Shown: positions 25,559 to 37,836 of the stretch, piece after piece
Layout: every line of letters starts with the position of its first letter
Position numbering within the stretch: the stretch's first letter is position 1
Source of the DNA: Plumapathes pennacea
Taxonomy: Eukaryota > Cnidaria > Anthozoa > Antipatharia > Myriopathidae
Length of the DNA: 64,000 bases
NCBI GenBank assembly: GCA_964036295.1
Contig: OZ038466.1
Location: 6,876,501-6,940,500 of the forward strand
Direction: 5' to 3'
Position numbers and translations under genes: made by a program
The notes under the pieces: model-generated
What the model was told of the DNA's origin: nothing
The model's database searches: none
What the model saw: the letters and a program-made list of their open reading frames with translations, nothing else

Positions 25559-28500
25559 GGCATAGTCCCAGGAACGTTTCCTGAAAGTTTCATGCAATTC
25601 TGAGATGGTCGAAAAATCTTGGAATTTTGGCAAAATACTAAGGCTATAGCACAAAGTTTTTTTGCCGATTTTGGCCAAAAATTGAAAACTCTTGAAACTT
25701 TCAGGAAACCTTCCTTGGACTATAACAAGACTTTTTGCAATACATTTGCAATACATTTGCAGATATAGCAGCTTAACTCGAAAGGTGTGATAAATTAATT
25801 AGTGCATGATTTGCTGTAATTTCTCACGACGCGCGCGCTAAAACTTTACAAAAACTATGCAAACTTTGTCGGCATAGTCCCAGGAACGTTCCCTGAAAGT
25901 TTCATGCAATTCTGAGATGGTCGAAAAATCTTGGAATTTTGACAAAATACTAAGGCTATAGCACAGGGTTTTTTGCCGATTTTGGCCAAAAATTGAAAAC
26001 TCTTGAAACTTTCAGGAAACCTTCCTTGGACTATAACAAGACTTTTTGCAATACATTTGCTTTATCTATCTTCATCCGTTGCCGAGATATAGCAGCTTAA
26101 CTCGAAAGGTGTGATAAATTAAACAGTGCATGATTTGCTGTAATTTCTCACGACGCGCGCTAAAAGTTTACAAAAACTATGCAAATTTTGTCGGCATAGT
26201 CCCAGGAACGTTTCCTGATAGTTTCTTGCAATTCTGAGATGGTCGAAAATTCTTGGAATTTTGACAAAATACTAAGGCTATAGTACAGGGTTTTTTTGCC
26301 GATTTTGGCCAAAAATTGAAAACTCTTGAAACTTTCAGGAAACCTTCCTTGGACTATAACAAGACTTTTTGCAATACATTTGCTTTATCTATCATCATCC
26401 GTTGCCGAGATATAGCAGCTTAACTCGGAAGGTGTGATGAATTAATTAGTACATGATTTCCTGTAATTTGCTGTAATTTCTCACCACGCGCGCGCTAAAA
26501 GTTTACAAAAACTATGCAACCTTTGTCGGCATAGTCCCAGGAACGTTTCCTAAAAGTTTCATGCAATTCTGAGATGGTCGAAAAATCTTGGAAATTTGGC
26601 AAAATACTAAGGCTATAGCACAGGGTTTTTTTGCCGATTTTGGCCAAAAATTGAAAACTCTTCAAACTTTCAGGAAAACTTCCTTGAACTATAACAAGAC
26701 TTTTTGCAATACATTTGCGTTATTTATCTTCATCCGTTGCCGAGATATAGCAGCTTAACTCGAAAGGTGTGATGAATCAATTAGTGCATGATTTGCTGTA
26801 GTTTGCTGTAATTTCTCACCACGCGTGCTAAAAGTTTAAAAAAACTATGCAAACTTTGTCGGCATAGTCCCAGGAACGTTTCCTGAAAGTTTCATGCAAT
26901 TCTGAGATGGTCGAAAAATCTTGGAATTTTGGCAAAATACTAAGGCTATAGCACAAAGTTTTTTTGCCGATTTTGGCCAAAAATTGAAAACTCTTGAAAC
27001 TTTCAGGAAACCTTCCTTGGACTATAACAAGACTTTTTGCAATACATTTGCAATACATTTGCAGATATAGCAGCTTAACTCGAAAGGTGTGAAAAATTAA
27101 TTAGTGCATGATTTGCTGTAATTTCTCACGACGCGCGCGCTAAAGGTTTACAAAAACTATGCAATCTTTGTCGGCATAGTCCCAGGAACGTTCCCTGAAA
27201 GTTTCATGCAATTCTGAGATGGTCGAAAAATCTTGGAATTTTGACAAAATACTAAGGCTATAGCACAGGGTTTTTCGCCGATTTTGGCCAAAAATTGAAA
27301 ACTCTTGAAACTTTCAGGAAACCTTCCTTGGACTATAACAAGACTTTTTGCAATACATTTGCTTTATCTATCTTCATCCGTTGCCGAGATATAGCAGCTT
27401 AACTCGAAAGGTGTGATAAATTAAACAGTGCATGATTTGCTGTAATTTCTCACGACGCGCGCTAAAAGTTTACAAAAACTATGCAAATTTTGTCGGCATA
27501 GTCCCAGGAACGTTTCCTGATAGTTTCTTGCAATTCTGAAATGGTCGAAAAATCTTGGAATTTTGACAAAATACTAAGGCTATAGTACAGGGTTTTTTTG
27601 CCGATTTTGGCCAAAAATTGAAAACTCTTGAAACTTTCAGGAAACCTTCCTTGGACTATAACAAGACTTTTTGCAATACATTTGCTTTATCTATCTTCAT
27701 CCGTTGCCGAGATATAGCAGCTTAACTCGAAAGGTGTGATAAATTAAACAGTGCATGATTTGCTGTAATTTCTCACGACGCGCGCTAAAAGTTTACAAAA
27801 ACTATGCAAATTTTGTCGGCATAGTCCCAGGAACGTTTCCTGATAGTTTCTTGCAATTCTGAGATGGTCGAAAATTCTTGGAATTTTGACAAAATACTAA
27901 GGCTATAGTACAGGGTTTTTTTGCCGATTTTGGCCAAAAATTGAAAACTCTTGAAACTTTCAGGAAACCTTCCTTGGACTATAACAAGACTTTTTGCAAT
28001 ACATTTGCTTTATCTATCATCATCCGTTGCCGAGATATAGCAGCTTAACTCGGAAGGTGTGATGAATTAATTAGTACATGATTTCCTGTAATTTGCTGTA
28101 ATTTCTCACCACGCGCGCGCTAAAAGTTTACAAAAACTATGCAACCTTTGTCGGCATAGTCCCAGGAACGTTTCCTAAAAGTTTCATGCAATTCTGAGAT
28201 GGTCGAAAAATCTTGGAAATTTGGCAAAATACTAAGGCTATAGCACAGGGTTTTTTTGCCGATTTTGGCCAAAAATTGAAAACTCTTCAAACTTTCAGGA
28301 AAACTTCCTTGAACTATAACAAGACTTTTTGCAATACATTTGCGTTATTTATCTTCATCCGTTGCCGAGATATAGCAGCTTAACTCGAAAGGTGTGATGA
28401 ATCAATTAGTGCATGATTTGCTGTAATTTGCTGTAATTTCTCACCACGCGTGCTAAAAGTTTAAAAAAACTATGCAAACTTTGTCGGCATAGTCCCAGGA

Positions 28501-29455
28501 ACGTTTCCTGAAAGTTTCATGCAATTCTGAGATGGTCGAAAAATCTTGGAATTTTGGCAAAATACTAAGGCTATAGCACAAAGTTTTTTTGCCGATTTTG
28601 GCCAAAAATTGAAAACTCTTGAAACTTTCAGGAAACCTTCCTTGGACTATAACAAGACTTTTTGCAATACATTTGCAATACATTTGCAGATATAGCAGCT
28701 TAACTCGAAAGGTGTGATAAATTAATTAGTGCATGATTTGCTGTAATTTCTCACGACGCGCGCGCTAAAGGTTAACAAAAACTATGCAATCTTTGTCGGC
28801 ATAGTCCCAGGAACGTTCCCTGAAAGTTTCATGCAATTCTGAGATGGTCGAAAAATCTTGGAATTTTGACAAAATACTAAGGCTATAGCACAGGGTTTTT
28901 CGCCGATTTTGGCCAAAAATTGAAAACTCTTGAAACTTTCAGGAAACCTTCCTTGGACTATAACAAGACTTTTTGCAATACATTTGCTTTATCTATCTTC
29001 ATCCGTTGCCGAGATATAGCAGCTTAACTCGAAAGGTGTGATAAATTAAACAGTGCATGATTTGCTGTAATTTCTCACGACGCGCGCTAAAAGTTTACAA
29101 AAACTATGCAAATTTTGTCGGCATAGTCCCAGGAACGTTTCCTGATAGTTTCTTGCAATTCTGAAATGGTCGAAAAATCTTGGAATTTTGACAAAATACT
29201 AAGGCTATAGTACAGGGTTTTTTTGCCGATTTTGGCCAAAAATTGAAAACTCTTGAAACTTTCAGGAAACCTTCCTTGGACTATAACAAGACTTTTTGCA
29301 ATACATTTGCTTTATCTATCATCATCCGTTGCCGAGATATAGCAGCTTAACTCGGAAGGTGTGATGAATTAATTAGTGCATGATTTGCTGTAATTTGCTG
29401 TAATTTCTCACCACGCGCGCGCTAAAAGTTTACAAAAACTATGCAACCTTTGTCG
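25559..29455 (+). repeat. Higher-order repeat block B, ~1,302-bp unit with one expanded copy
   Basis: Spacings run 312, 322, 335, 333 (from 25,559), then 312, 322, 323, 335, 333 (from 26,861), then 312, 322, 335 (from 28,486). The second unit contains one extra 323-bp monomer that looks like a duplicate of its neighbour; both carry CCTGATAGTTTCTTGC and TATAGTACAGGG. Units share rare variants such as TTTTTCGCCGATTT and TAAAGGTT, so the amplification is recent. Confidence 0.85.
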
Positions 29456-29789
29456 GCATAGTCCCAGGAACGTTTCCTAAAAGTTTCATGCAATTCTGAG
29501 ATGGTCGAAAAATCTTGGAATTTTGGCAAAATACTAAGGCTATAGCACAGGGTTTTTTTGCCGATTTTGGCCAAAAATTGAAAACTCTTCAAACTTTCAG
29601 GAAAACTTCCTTGAACTATAACAAGACTTTTTGCAATACATTTGCGTTATTTATCTTCATCCGTTGCCGAGATATAGCAGCTTAACTCGAAAGGTGTGAT
29701 AAATTAAATAGTGCGTGATTTGCTGTAATTTGCTGTAATTTCTCACGGCGCGCGCGCTAAAAGTTTACAAAAACTATGCAAACTTTGTC

Positions 29790-31461
29790 GGCATAGTCCC
29801 AGGAACGTTTCCTGAAAGTTTCATGCAATTCTGAGATGGTCGAAAAATCTTGGAATTTTGGCAAAATACTAAGGCTATAGCACAGGGTTTTTTGCCGATT
29901 TTGGCCAAAAATTGAAAACTCTTCAAACTTTCAGGAAACCTTTTTTGGAGTATAACAAGACTTTTTGCAATACATTTGCTTTATCTATCTTCATCCGTTG
30001 CCGAGATATAGCAGCTTAACTCGAAAGGTGTGATGAATTAATTAGTGCGTGATTTGCTGTAAATTGCTGTAATTTCTCACCACGCGCGCTCTAAACGTTT
30101 ACAAAAACTATGCAAACTTTGTCGGCATAGTCCCAGGAACGTTTCCTGAAAGTTTCATGCAATTCTGAGATGGTCGAAAAATCTTGGAATTTTGACTAAA
30201 TACTAAGGCTATAGAACAGGGTTTTTTGCCGATTTTCGCCAAAAATTGAAAACTCTTGAAACTTTCAGGAAACCTTTTTTGGACTATAACAAGACTTTTT
30301 GCAATACATTTGCTTTATCTATCATCATCCGATGCCGAGATTTCGCAGCTTAACTCGGAAGGTGTGATGAATTAATTAGTGCATGATTTGCTGTAATTTG
30401 CTGTAATTTCTAACCACGCGCGCGCTAAAAGTTTACAAAAACTATGCAAACTTTGTCGGCATAGTCCCAGGAACGTTTCCTGAAAGTTTCATGCAATTCT
30501 GAGATGGTCGAAAAATCTTGGAATTTTGGCAAAATACTAAGGCTATAGCACAGGGTTTTTTGCCGATTTTGGCCAAAAATTGAAAACTCTTTAAACTTTC
30601 AGGAAACCTTCCTTGGACTATAACAAGACTTTTTGCAATACATTTGCTTTATCTATCTTCATCCGTTGCCGAGATATAGCAGCTTAACTCGAAAGGTGTG
30701 ATGAATTAATTAGTGCGTGATTTGCTGTAATTTGCTGTAATTTCTCACCACGCGCGCTCTAAAAGTTTACAAAAACTATGCAAACTTTGTCGGCATAGTC
30801 CCAGGAACGTTTCCTGAAAGTTTCATGCAATTCTAAGATGGTCGAAAAATCTTGGAATTTTGACTAAATACTAAGGCTAAAGCACAGGGTTTTTTTGCCG
30901 ATTTTGGCCAAAAATTGAAAACTCTTGAAACTTTCAGGAAACCTTTTTTGGACTATAACAAGACTTTTTGCAATACATTTGCTTTATCTATCATCATCCG
31001 ATGCCGAGATCTCGCAGCTTAACTCGGAAGGTGTGATGAATTAATTAGTGCATGATTTGCTGTAATTTGCTGTAATTTCTAACCACGCGCGCGCTAAAAG
31101 TTTACAAAAACTATGCAAACTTTGTCGGCATAGTCCCAGGAACGTTTCCTGAAAGTTTCATGCAATTCTGAGATGGTCGAAAAATCTTGGAATTTTGGAA
31201 AAATACTAAAGCTATAGCACAGGGTTTTTTGCCGATTTTGGCCAAAAATTGAAAACTCTTGAAACTTTCAGGAAACCTTCCTTGGACTATAACAAGACTT
31301 TTTGCAATACATTTGCTTTATCTATCTTCATCCGTTGCCGAGATATAGCAGCTTAACTCGAAAGGTGTGATGAATTAATTAGTGCGTGATTTGCTGTAAT
31401 TTGCTGTAATTTCTCACCACGCGCGCTCTAAAAGTTTACAAAAACTATGCAAACTTTGTCG
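29790..31461 (+). repeat. Higher-order repeat block C, dimer of ~668 bp
   Basis: Alternate monomers share variants. CATCCGATGCCGAGAT followed by TCGCAGC, and TTCTAACCACGCGCGCG, recur about 668 bp apart near 30,330/31,000 and 30,410/31,078. Markers at 29,790, 30,458 and 31,127 give 668 and 669 bp. Confidence 0.75.
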
Positions 31462-34109
31462 GCATAGTCCCAGGAACGTTTCCTGAAAGTTTCATGCAAT
31501 TCTGAGATGGTCGAAAAATCTTGGAATTTTGGCAAAATACTAAGGCTATAGCACAGGGTTTTTTGCCGATTTTGGCCAAAAATTGAAAACTCTTTAAACT
31601 TTCAGGAAACCTTCCTTGGACTATAACAAGACTTTTTGCAATACATTTGCTTTATCTATCTTCATCCGTTGCCGAGATATAGCAGCTTAACTCGAAAGGT
31701 GTGATGAATTAATTACTGCATGATTTGCTTTAAATTGCTGTAATTTCTCACGACGCGTGCTAAAAGTTTACAAAAACTATGCAAACTTTGTCGGCATAGT
31801 CCCAGGAACGTTTCCTGAAAGTTTCATGCATTTCTGAGATGGTCGAAAAATCTTGGAATTTTGGCAAAATACTAAGGCTATAGCACAGGGTTTTTTGCCG
31901 ATTTTGACCAAAATTTGAAAACTCTTCAAACTTTCAGGAAACCTTCCTTGGACTATAACAAGACTTTTTGCAATACATTTGCTTTATCTATCTTCATCCG
32001 TTGCCGAGATATAACAGCTTAACTCGAAAGGTGTGATAAATTATTTAGTGCATGATTTGCTGTAATTTCTCACGACGCGCGCGCTAGAAGTTTACAAAAA
32101 CTATGCAAACTTTGTCGGCATAGTCCCAGGAACGTTTCCTGAAAGTTTCATGCAATTCTGAGATGGTCGAAAAATCTTGGAATTTTGACAAAATACTAAG
32201 GCTATTGCACAGGGTTTTTTGCCGATTTTGGCCAAAAATTGAAAACTCTTGAAACTTACAGGAAACCTTCCTTTGACTATAACAAGACTTTTTGCAATAC
32301 ATTTGTTTTATCTATCATCATCCGTTGCCGAGATCTCGCAGCTTAACTCGGAAGGTGTGATGAAGTAATTAGTGCATGATTTGCTGTAATTTGCTGTAAT
32401 TTCTCACCACGCGGGCGCTAAAAGTTTACAAAACCTATGCAACCTTTGTCGGCATAGTCTCAGGAACGTTTCCTGAAAATTTCATGCAATTCTCACTTGG
32501 TCGAAAAATCTTGGAATTTTGGTAAAATACTAAGGCTATAGCACAGGGTTTTTTTGCCGATTTTGGCCAAAATTTGAAAACTCTTGAAACTTTCAGGAAA
32601 CCTTCCTTGGACTATAACAAGACTTTTTTCAATACATTTGCTTTATCTATCTTCATCCGTTGCCGAGATATAGCAGCTTAACTCGAAAGGTGTGATAAAT
32701 TAATTATTGCGTGATTTGCTGTAATTTGCTGTAATTTCTCACGACGCGCGCGCTAAAAGTTTACAAAAACTATGCAACCTTTGTCGGCATAGTCCCAGGA
32801 ACGTTTCCTGAAAGTTTCATGCAATTCTGAGATGGTCGAAAAATCTTGGAATTTTGACAAAATACTAAGGCTATAGCACAGGGTTTTTTGCCGATTTTGG
32901 CCAAAATTTGAAAACTCTTGAAACTTTCAGGAAACCTTCCTTGGACTATAAAAAGACTTTTTGGAATACATTTGCTTTATCTATCTTCATCCGTTGCCGA
33001 GATATAACAGCTTAACTCGAAAGGTGTGATGAATTAATTGGTGCTTGATTTGCTGTAATTTGCTGTAATTTCTCACCACGCGCGCTCTAAAAGTTTACAA
33101 AAATTATGCAAACTTTGTCGGCATAGTCCCAGGAACGTTTCCTGAAAGTTTCATGCAATTCTGAGATGGTCGAAAAATCTTGGAATTTTGAGAAAATACT
33201 AAGGCTATAGCACAGGGTTTTTTGCCGATTTTGGCCAAAAATTGAAAACTCTTGAAACTTTTAGGAAAACTTCCTTGAACTATAACAAGACTTTTTGCAA
33301 TAAATTTGCTTTATCTATCTTCATCCGTTGCCGAGATATAGCAGCTTAACTCAAAAGGTGTGATAAATTAATTAGTGCGTGACTTCCTTTAATTTGCTGT
33401 AATTTCTCACCACGCGCGCTAAAAGTTTACAAAAACTATGCAAATTTTGTCGGCATAGTCCCAGGAACGTTTCCTGAAAGTTTCATGCAATTCTGAGATG
33501 GTCGAAAAATCTTGGAATTTTTGCAAAATACTAAGGCTTTAGCACAAGGTTTTTTGCCGATTTTGGCCAAAATTTGAAAACTCTTGAAACTTTTTGGAAA
33601 CCTTCCTTGGACTATAACAAGACTTTTTGCAATACATTTGCTTTATCTATCTTCATCCGTTGCCGAGATATAGAAACTTAACTCGAAAGGTGTGATGAAT
33701 TAATTAGTGCATGATTTGCTGTATATTCTCACGACGCGCGCGCTAAAAGTTTACAAAAACTATGGAAACTTTGTCGGCATAGTCCCAGGAACGTTTCCTG
33801 AAAGTTTCATGCAATTCTGAGATGGTGGAAAAATCTTGGAATTTTGACAAATTACTAAGGCTATAGCACAGGGTTTTTTGCCGATTTTGGCCAAAATTTG
33901 AAAACTCTTGAAACTTACAGGAAACCTTCCTTGGACTATAACAAGACTTTTTGCAATACATTTGCTTTATCTATCATCATCCGTTGCCGAGATATAGAAG
34001 CTTAACTCGAAAGGTGTGATGAATTAATTAGTGCATGATTTGCTATAATTTGCTGTAATTTCTCACGACGCGGGCGCTAAAAGTTTACAAAAACTTTGCA
34101 AATTTTGTC

Positions 34110-36781
34110 GGCATAGTCCCAGGAACGTTTCCTGAAAGTTTCATGCAATTCTGAGATGGTCGAAAAATCTTGGAATTTTGACAAAATGCTAAGGCTATAG
34201 CACAGGGTTTTTTGCCGATTTTGGCCAAAAATTGAAAACTCTTCAAACTTTCAGGAAAACTTCCTAGAACTATAACAAGACTTTTTGCAATAAATTTGCT
34301 TTATCTATCTTCATCCGTTGCCGAGATATAGCAGCTTAACTCGAAAGGTGTGATAAATTATTTAGTGCGTGATTTGCTGTAATTTGCTGTAATTTCTCAC
34401 GACGCGCGCTAAAAGTTTTCAAAAACTATGCAAACTTTGTCGGCATAGTCCCGGGAACGTTTCCTGAAAGTTTCATTCAATTCTGAGATGGTCGAAAAAT
34501 CTTGGAATTTTTGCAAAATACTAAGACTATAGCACAGGGTTTTTTTGCCGATTTTGGCCAAAAATTGAAAACTCTTCAAACTTTCAGAAAAACTTCCTTG
34601 AACTATAACAAGACTTTTTGCAACACATTTGCTTTATTTATCTTCATCCGTTGCCGAGATATAGAAGCTTAACTCGAAAAGTGTGATAAATTACTTAGTG
34701 CGTGATTTGCTGTAATTCGCTCTAATTTCTCACGGCGCGCTCGCTAAAAGTTTACAAAAAATATGCAACCTTTGTCGGCATAGTCCCAGGAACGTTTCCT
34801 GAAAGTTTCATGCAATTCTGAGATGGTCGAAAAATCTTGGAATTTTGACAAAATACTAAGGCTATAGCACAGGGTTTTTTGCCGATTTTGGCCAAAATTT
34901 GAAAACTCTTGAAACTTTCAAGAAACCTTCCTTGGACTATAACAAGACTTTTTGCAATACATTTGCTTTATCTATCATCATCCGTTGCCGAGGTATAGAA
35001 GCTTAACTCGAAAGGTGTGATGAATTAATTAGTGCATGATTTGCAGTAATTTGCTGTAATTTCTCACCACGCGCGCGCTAAAAGTTTACAAAAACTATGC
35101 AAACTTTGTCGGCATAGTCCCAGGAACGTTTCCTGAAAGTTTCATGCAATTCTGAGATGGTCGAAAAATCTTGGAATTTTGACAAAATACTAAGGCTATA
35201 GCACAGGGTTTTTTTGCCGATTTTGGCCAAAAATTGAAAACTCTTGAAACTTTCAGGAAACCTTCCTTGGACTATAACAAGACTTTTTGCAATACATTTG
35301 CTTTATCTATCATCATCCGTTGCCGAGATATAGAAGCTTAACTCGAAAGGTGTGATGAATTAATTAGTGCATGATTTGCTATAATTTGCTGTAATTTCTC
35401 ACGACGCGCGCGCTAAAAGTTTACAAAAACTATGCAAATTTTGTCGGCATAGTCCCAGGAACGTTTCCTGAAAGTTTCATGCAAATCTGAGATGGTCGAA
35501 AAATCTTGGAATTTTGACAAAATGCTAAGGCTATAGCACAGGGTTTTTTGCCGATTTTGGCCAAAAATTGAAAACTCTTCAAACTTTCAGGAAAACTTCC
35601 TTGAACTATAACAAGACTTTTTGCAATAAATTTGCTTTATCTATCTTCATCCGTTGCCGAGATATAGCAGCTTAACTCGAAAGGTGTGATAAATTAATTA
35701 GTGCGTGATTTGCTGTAATTTAATGTATTTTCTCACGACGCGCGTTAAAAGTTTTCAAAAACTATGCAAACTTTGTCGGCATAGTCCCAGGAACGTTTCC
35801 TGAAAGTTTCATGCAATTCTGAGATGGTCGAAAAATCTTGGAATTTTTGCAAAATACTAAGGCTATAGCACAGGGTTTTTTGCCGATTTTGGCCAAAAAT
35901 TGAAAACTCTTCAAACTTTCAGAAAAACTTCCTTGAACTATAACAAGACTTTTTGCAACACATTTGCTTTATTTATCTTCATCCGTTCCCGAGATATAGA
36001 AGCTTAACTCGAAAAGTGTGATAAATTACTTAGTGCGTGATTTGCTGTAATTTGCTGTAATTTCTCACGGCGCGCTCGCTAAAAGTTTACAAAAATTATG
36101 CAACCTTTGTCGGCATAGTCCCAGGAACGTTTCCTGAAAGTTTCATGCAATTCTGAGATGGTGGAAAAATCTTGGAATTTTGACAAATTACTAAGGCTCT
36201 AGCACAGGGTTTTTTGCCGATTTTGGCCAAAAATTGAAAACTCTTCAAACTTTCAGGAAACCTTCCTTGGACTATAACAAGACTTTTTGCAATACATTTG
36301 CTTTATCTATCATCATCCGTTGCCGAGATATAGAAGCTTAACTCGAAAGGTGTGATGAATTAATTAGTGCATGATTTGCTTTTATTTGCTGTAATTTCTC
36401 ACCACGCGCGCGCTAAAAGTTTACAAAAACTATGCAACCTTTGTCGGCATAGTCCCAAGAACGTTTCCTGAAAGTTTCATGCAATTCTGAGATGGTCGAA
36501 AAATCTTGGAATTTTGACAAAATACTAAGGCTATAGCACAGGGTTTTTTTGCCGATTTTGGCCAAAAGTTGAAAACTCTTCAAACTTTCAGGAAACCTTC
36601 CTTGGACTATAACAAGACTTTTTGCAATACATTTGCTTGATTTATCTTCATCCGTTGCCGAGATATAGCAGCTTAACTCGAAAGGTGTGATGAATTAATT
36701 AGTGCATGATTTGCTGTAATTTGCTGTAATTTCTCACGACGCGCGCGCTAAAAGTTTACAAAAACTCTTCAAACTTTGTCG
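34110..36781 (+). repeat. Higher-order repeat block D, ~1,336-bp tetramer
   Basis: Markers at 34,110, 35,446 and 36,781 are 1,336 and 1,335 bp apart. Shared rare variants include GACAAAATGCTAAGG (about 34,180 and 35,515), TTGCAACACATTTGC (about 34,618 and 35,954) and the CTCGCTAAAAG junction. Confidence 0.8.
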
Positions 36782-37219
36782 GCATAGTCCCAGGAACGTT
36801 TCCTGAAAGTTTCATGCAATTCTGAGATGGTCGAAAAATCTTGGAATTTTGACAAAATACTAAGGCTATAGCATAGGGTTTTTTGCCGATTTTGGCCAAA
36901 ATTTGAAAACTCTTGAAACTTTCAGGAAACCTTCCTTGGACTATAACAAGACTTTTTGCAATACATTTGCTTTATCTATCATCATCCGTTGACGAGATAT
37001 CGCAGCTTAACTCGAAAGGTGTGATGAATTAATTAGTGCATGATTTGCTGTAATTTGCTGTAATTTCTCACGACGCGCGTGCTAAAAGTTTACAAAAAGT
37101 ATGCAAACTCCGTCGGCATAGTCCCAGGAAAGTTTCCTAAAAAGTTTCATGCGATTCTGAGATGGTCGAAAAATGACCGGATTTTGACAAAATACTAAGG
37201 CTATAGCACAGGGTTTTTT

Positions 37220-37554
37220 TGTCAAAAGTAACGCCGCGAGCTCACTCGCAACGGCAGTCTAGTTAGTGATGGACATCCCATACTCGTTGACTATGTAAAT
37301 TATATTTCTATAATTTGGCTGTGTACGTTATACTTTTGTCACATATTTATTTTAAATACATATTATTTATTATCTCTAATATTATTAATTCTGTTATATT
37401 GTATTGTATGTGGCCCGTTTGGCCTCACTTATTTAAATTACCTGTTCAGTCAAATTACTATTACCACTACTACTATTGTATATATAACATGCAGGATTTG
37501 CAATAGATTAGAGTGATGAGTGTCAAACGACGTCAACTCACCCACGTTTGCTCA
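37220..37554. other. Right flank of the array, AT-rich, no gene
   Basis: Satellite similarity stops after CACAGGGTTTTTTTG at about 37,219, and unique sequence begins with TCAAAAGTAACGCCGCGAG. The following 300 bp are AT-rich with TATTAT runs and no supported gene. Confidence 0.6.
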
Positions 37555-37836
37555 TTTCTGCAAATCTTGATACAGTATGATGGATTTGCGACAATACTGT
37601 TTCGCTGTTAGCAAGGTCGTCCTCTTTGTTTCAGCCACTGCCGACAGCGTGACACTTTTACCCAAGTATCTTTCGACTCCCTGGTCATAATTGTTGTATA
37701 AAAAAGCAGATTTTCGGCAATCTTGACGCCGATAACACCTGAGCCGGGCCGCCATTTTGTCGAGAGAGCCACAATCTCGTCCCCAGGGCCATCCGCGTAA
37801 TGGCCCTGGGGACGAGGTTGGGAATGTTTTAGAAAA
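37555..37836 (-). repeat. Dispersed repeat with hairpin and conserved short ORF (copy 2, inverted)
   Basis: Inverted copy of the element at 10,194-10,500. It has the hairpin GGGCCAT/ATGGCCC with CTCGTCCCCA/TGGGGACGAG arms and the adjoining CCAACCTCG...CATTCC border. On the minus strand an MAAR start leads to KSAFLYNNYDQGVE, SAVAETKRTT and KSIILYQ. Protein-level similarity to copy 1 is higher than expected for decaying noncoding DNA. Confidence 0.55.

Larger units (their letters stand above)
15666..37219 (+). repeat. 66-monomer satellite array with higher-order repeats
   Basis: Head-to-tail tandem array, tracked with the marker GGCATAGTCC. It occurs at 15,701, 16,013, 16,347, 16,671 and so on to 36,781 and 37,115, giving 66 copies. 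Marker spacings fall into three classes. About 332-335 bp is the commonest. About 322-324 bp lacks one of two tandem GCTGTAATTT units. About 311-312 bp also has the segment CTTTATCTATC...GTTGCCGA replaced by a repeat of GCAATACATTT. Each monomer holds the arms TTTCCTGAAAGTTTC and GAAACTTTCAGGAAA around a central TTTTGGCCAAAA palindrome. Copies are similar by eye apart from the edges. No transposon or gene interrupts the array. Short minus-strand open frames recur but shift frame with T-run length, so they are not called as genes. Confidence 0.97.

Noticed and set aside
15666..37219. Array as the chromosome's centromere
   Set aside because: Higher-order repeats alone are not enough. The array is about 1.2 kb from a gene, its full genomic abundance is unknown, and no CENP-B-like box was recognised.
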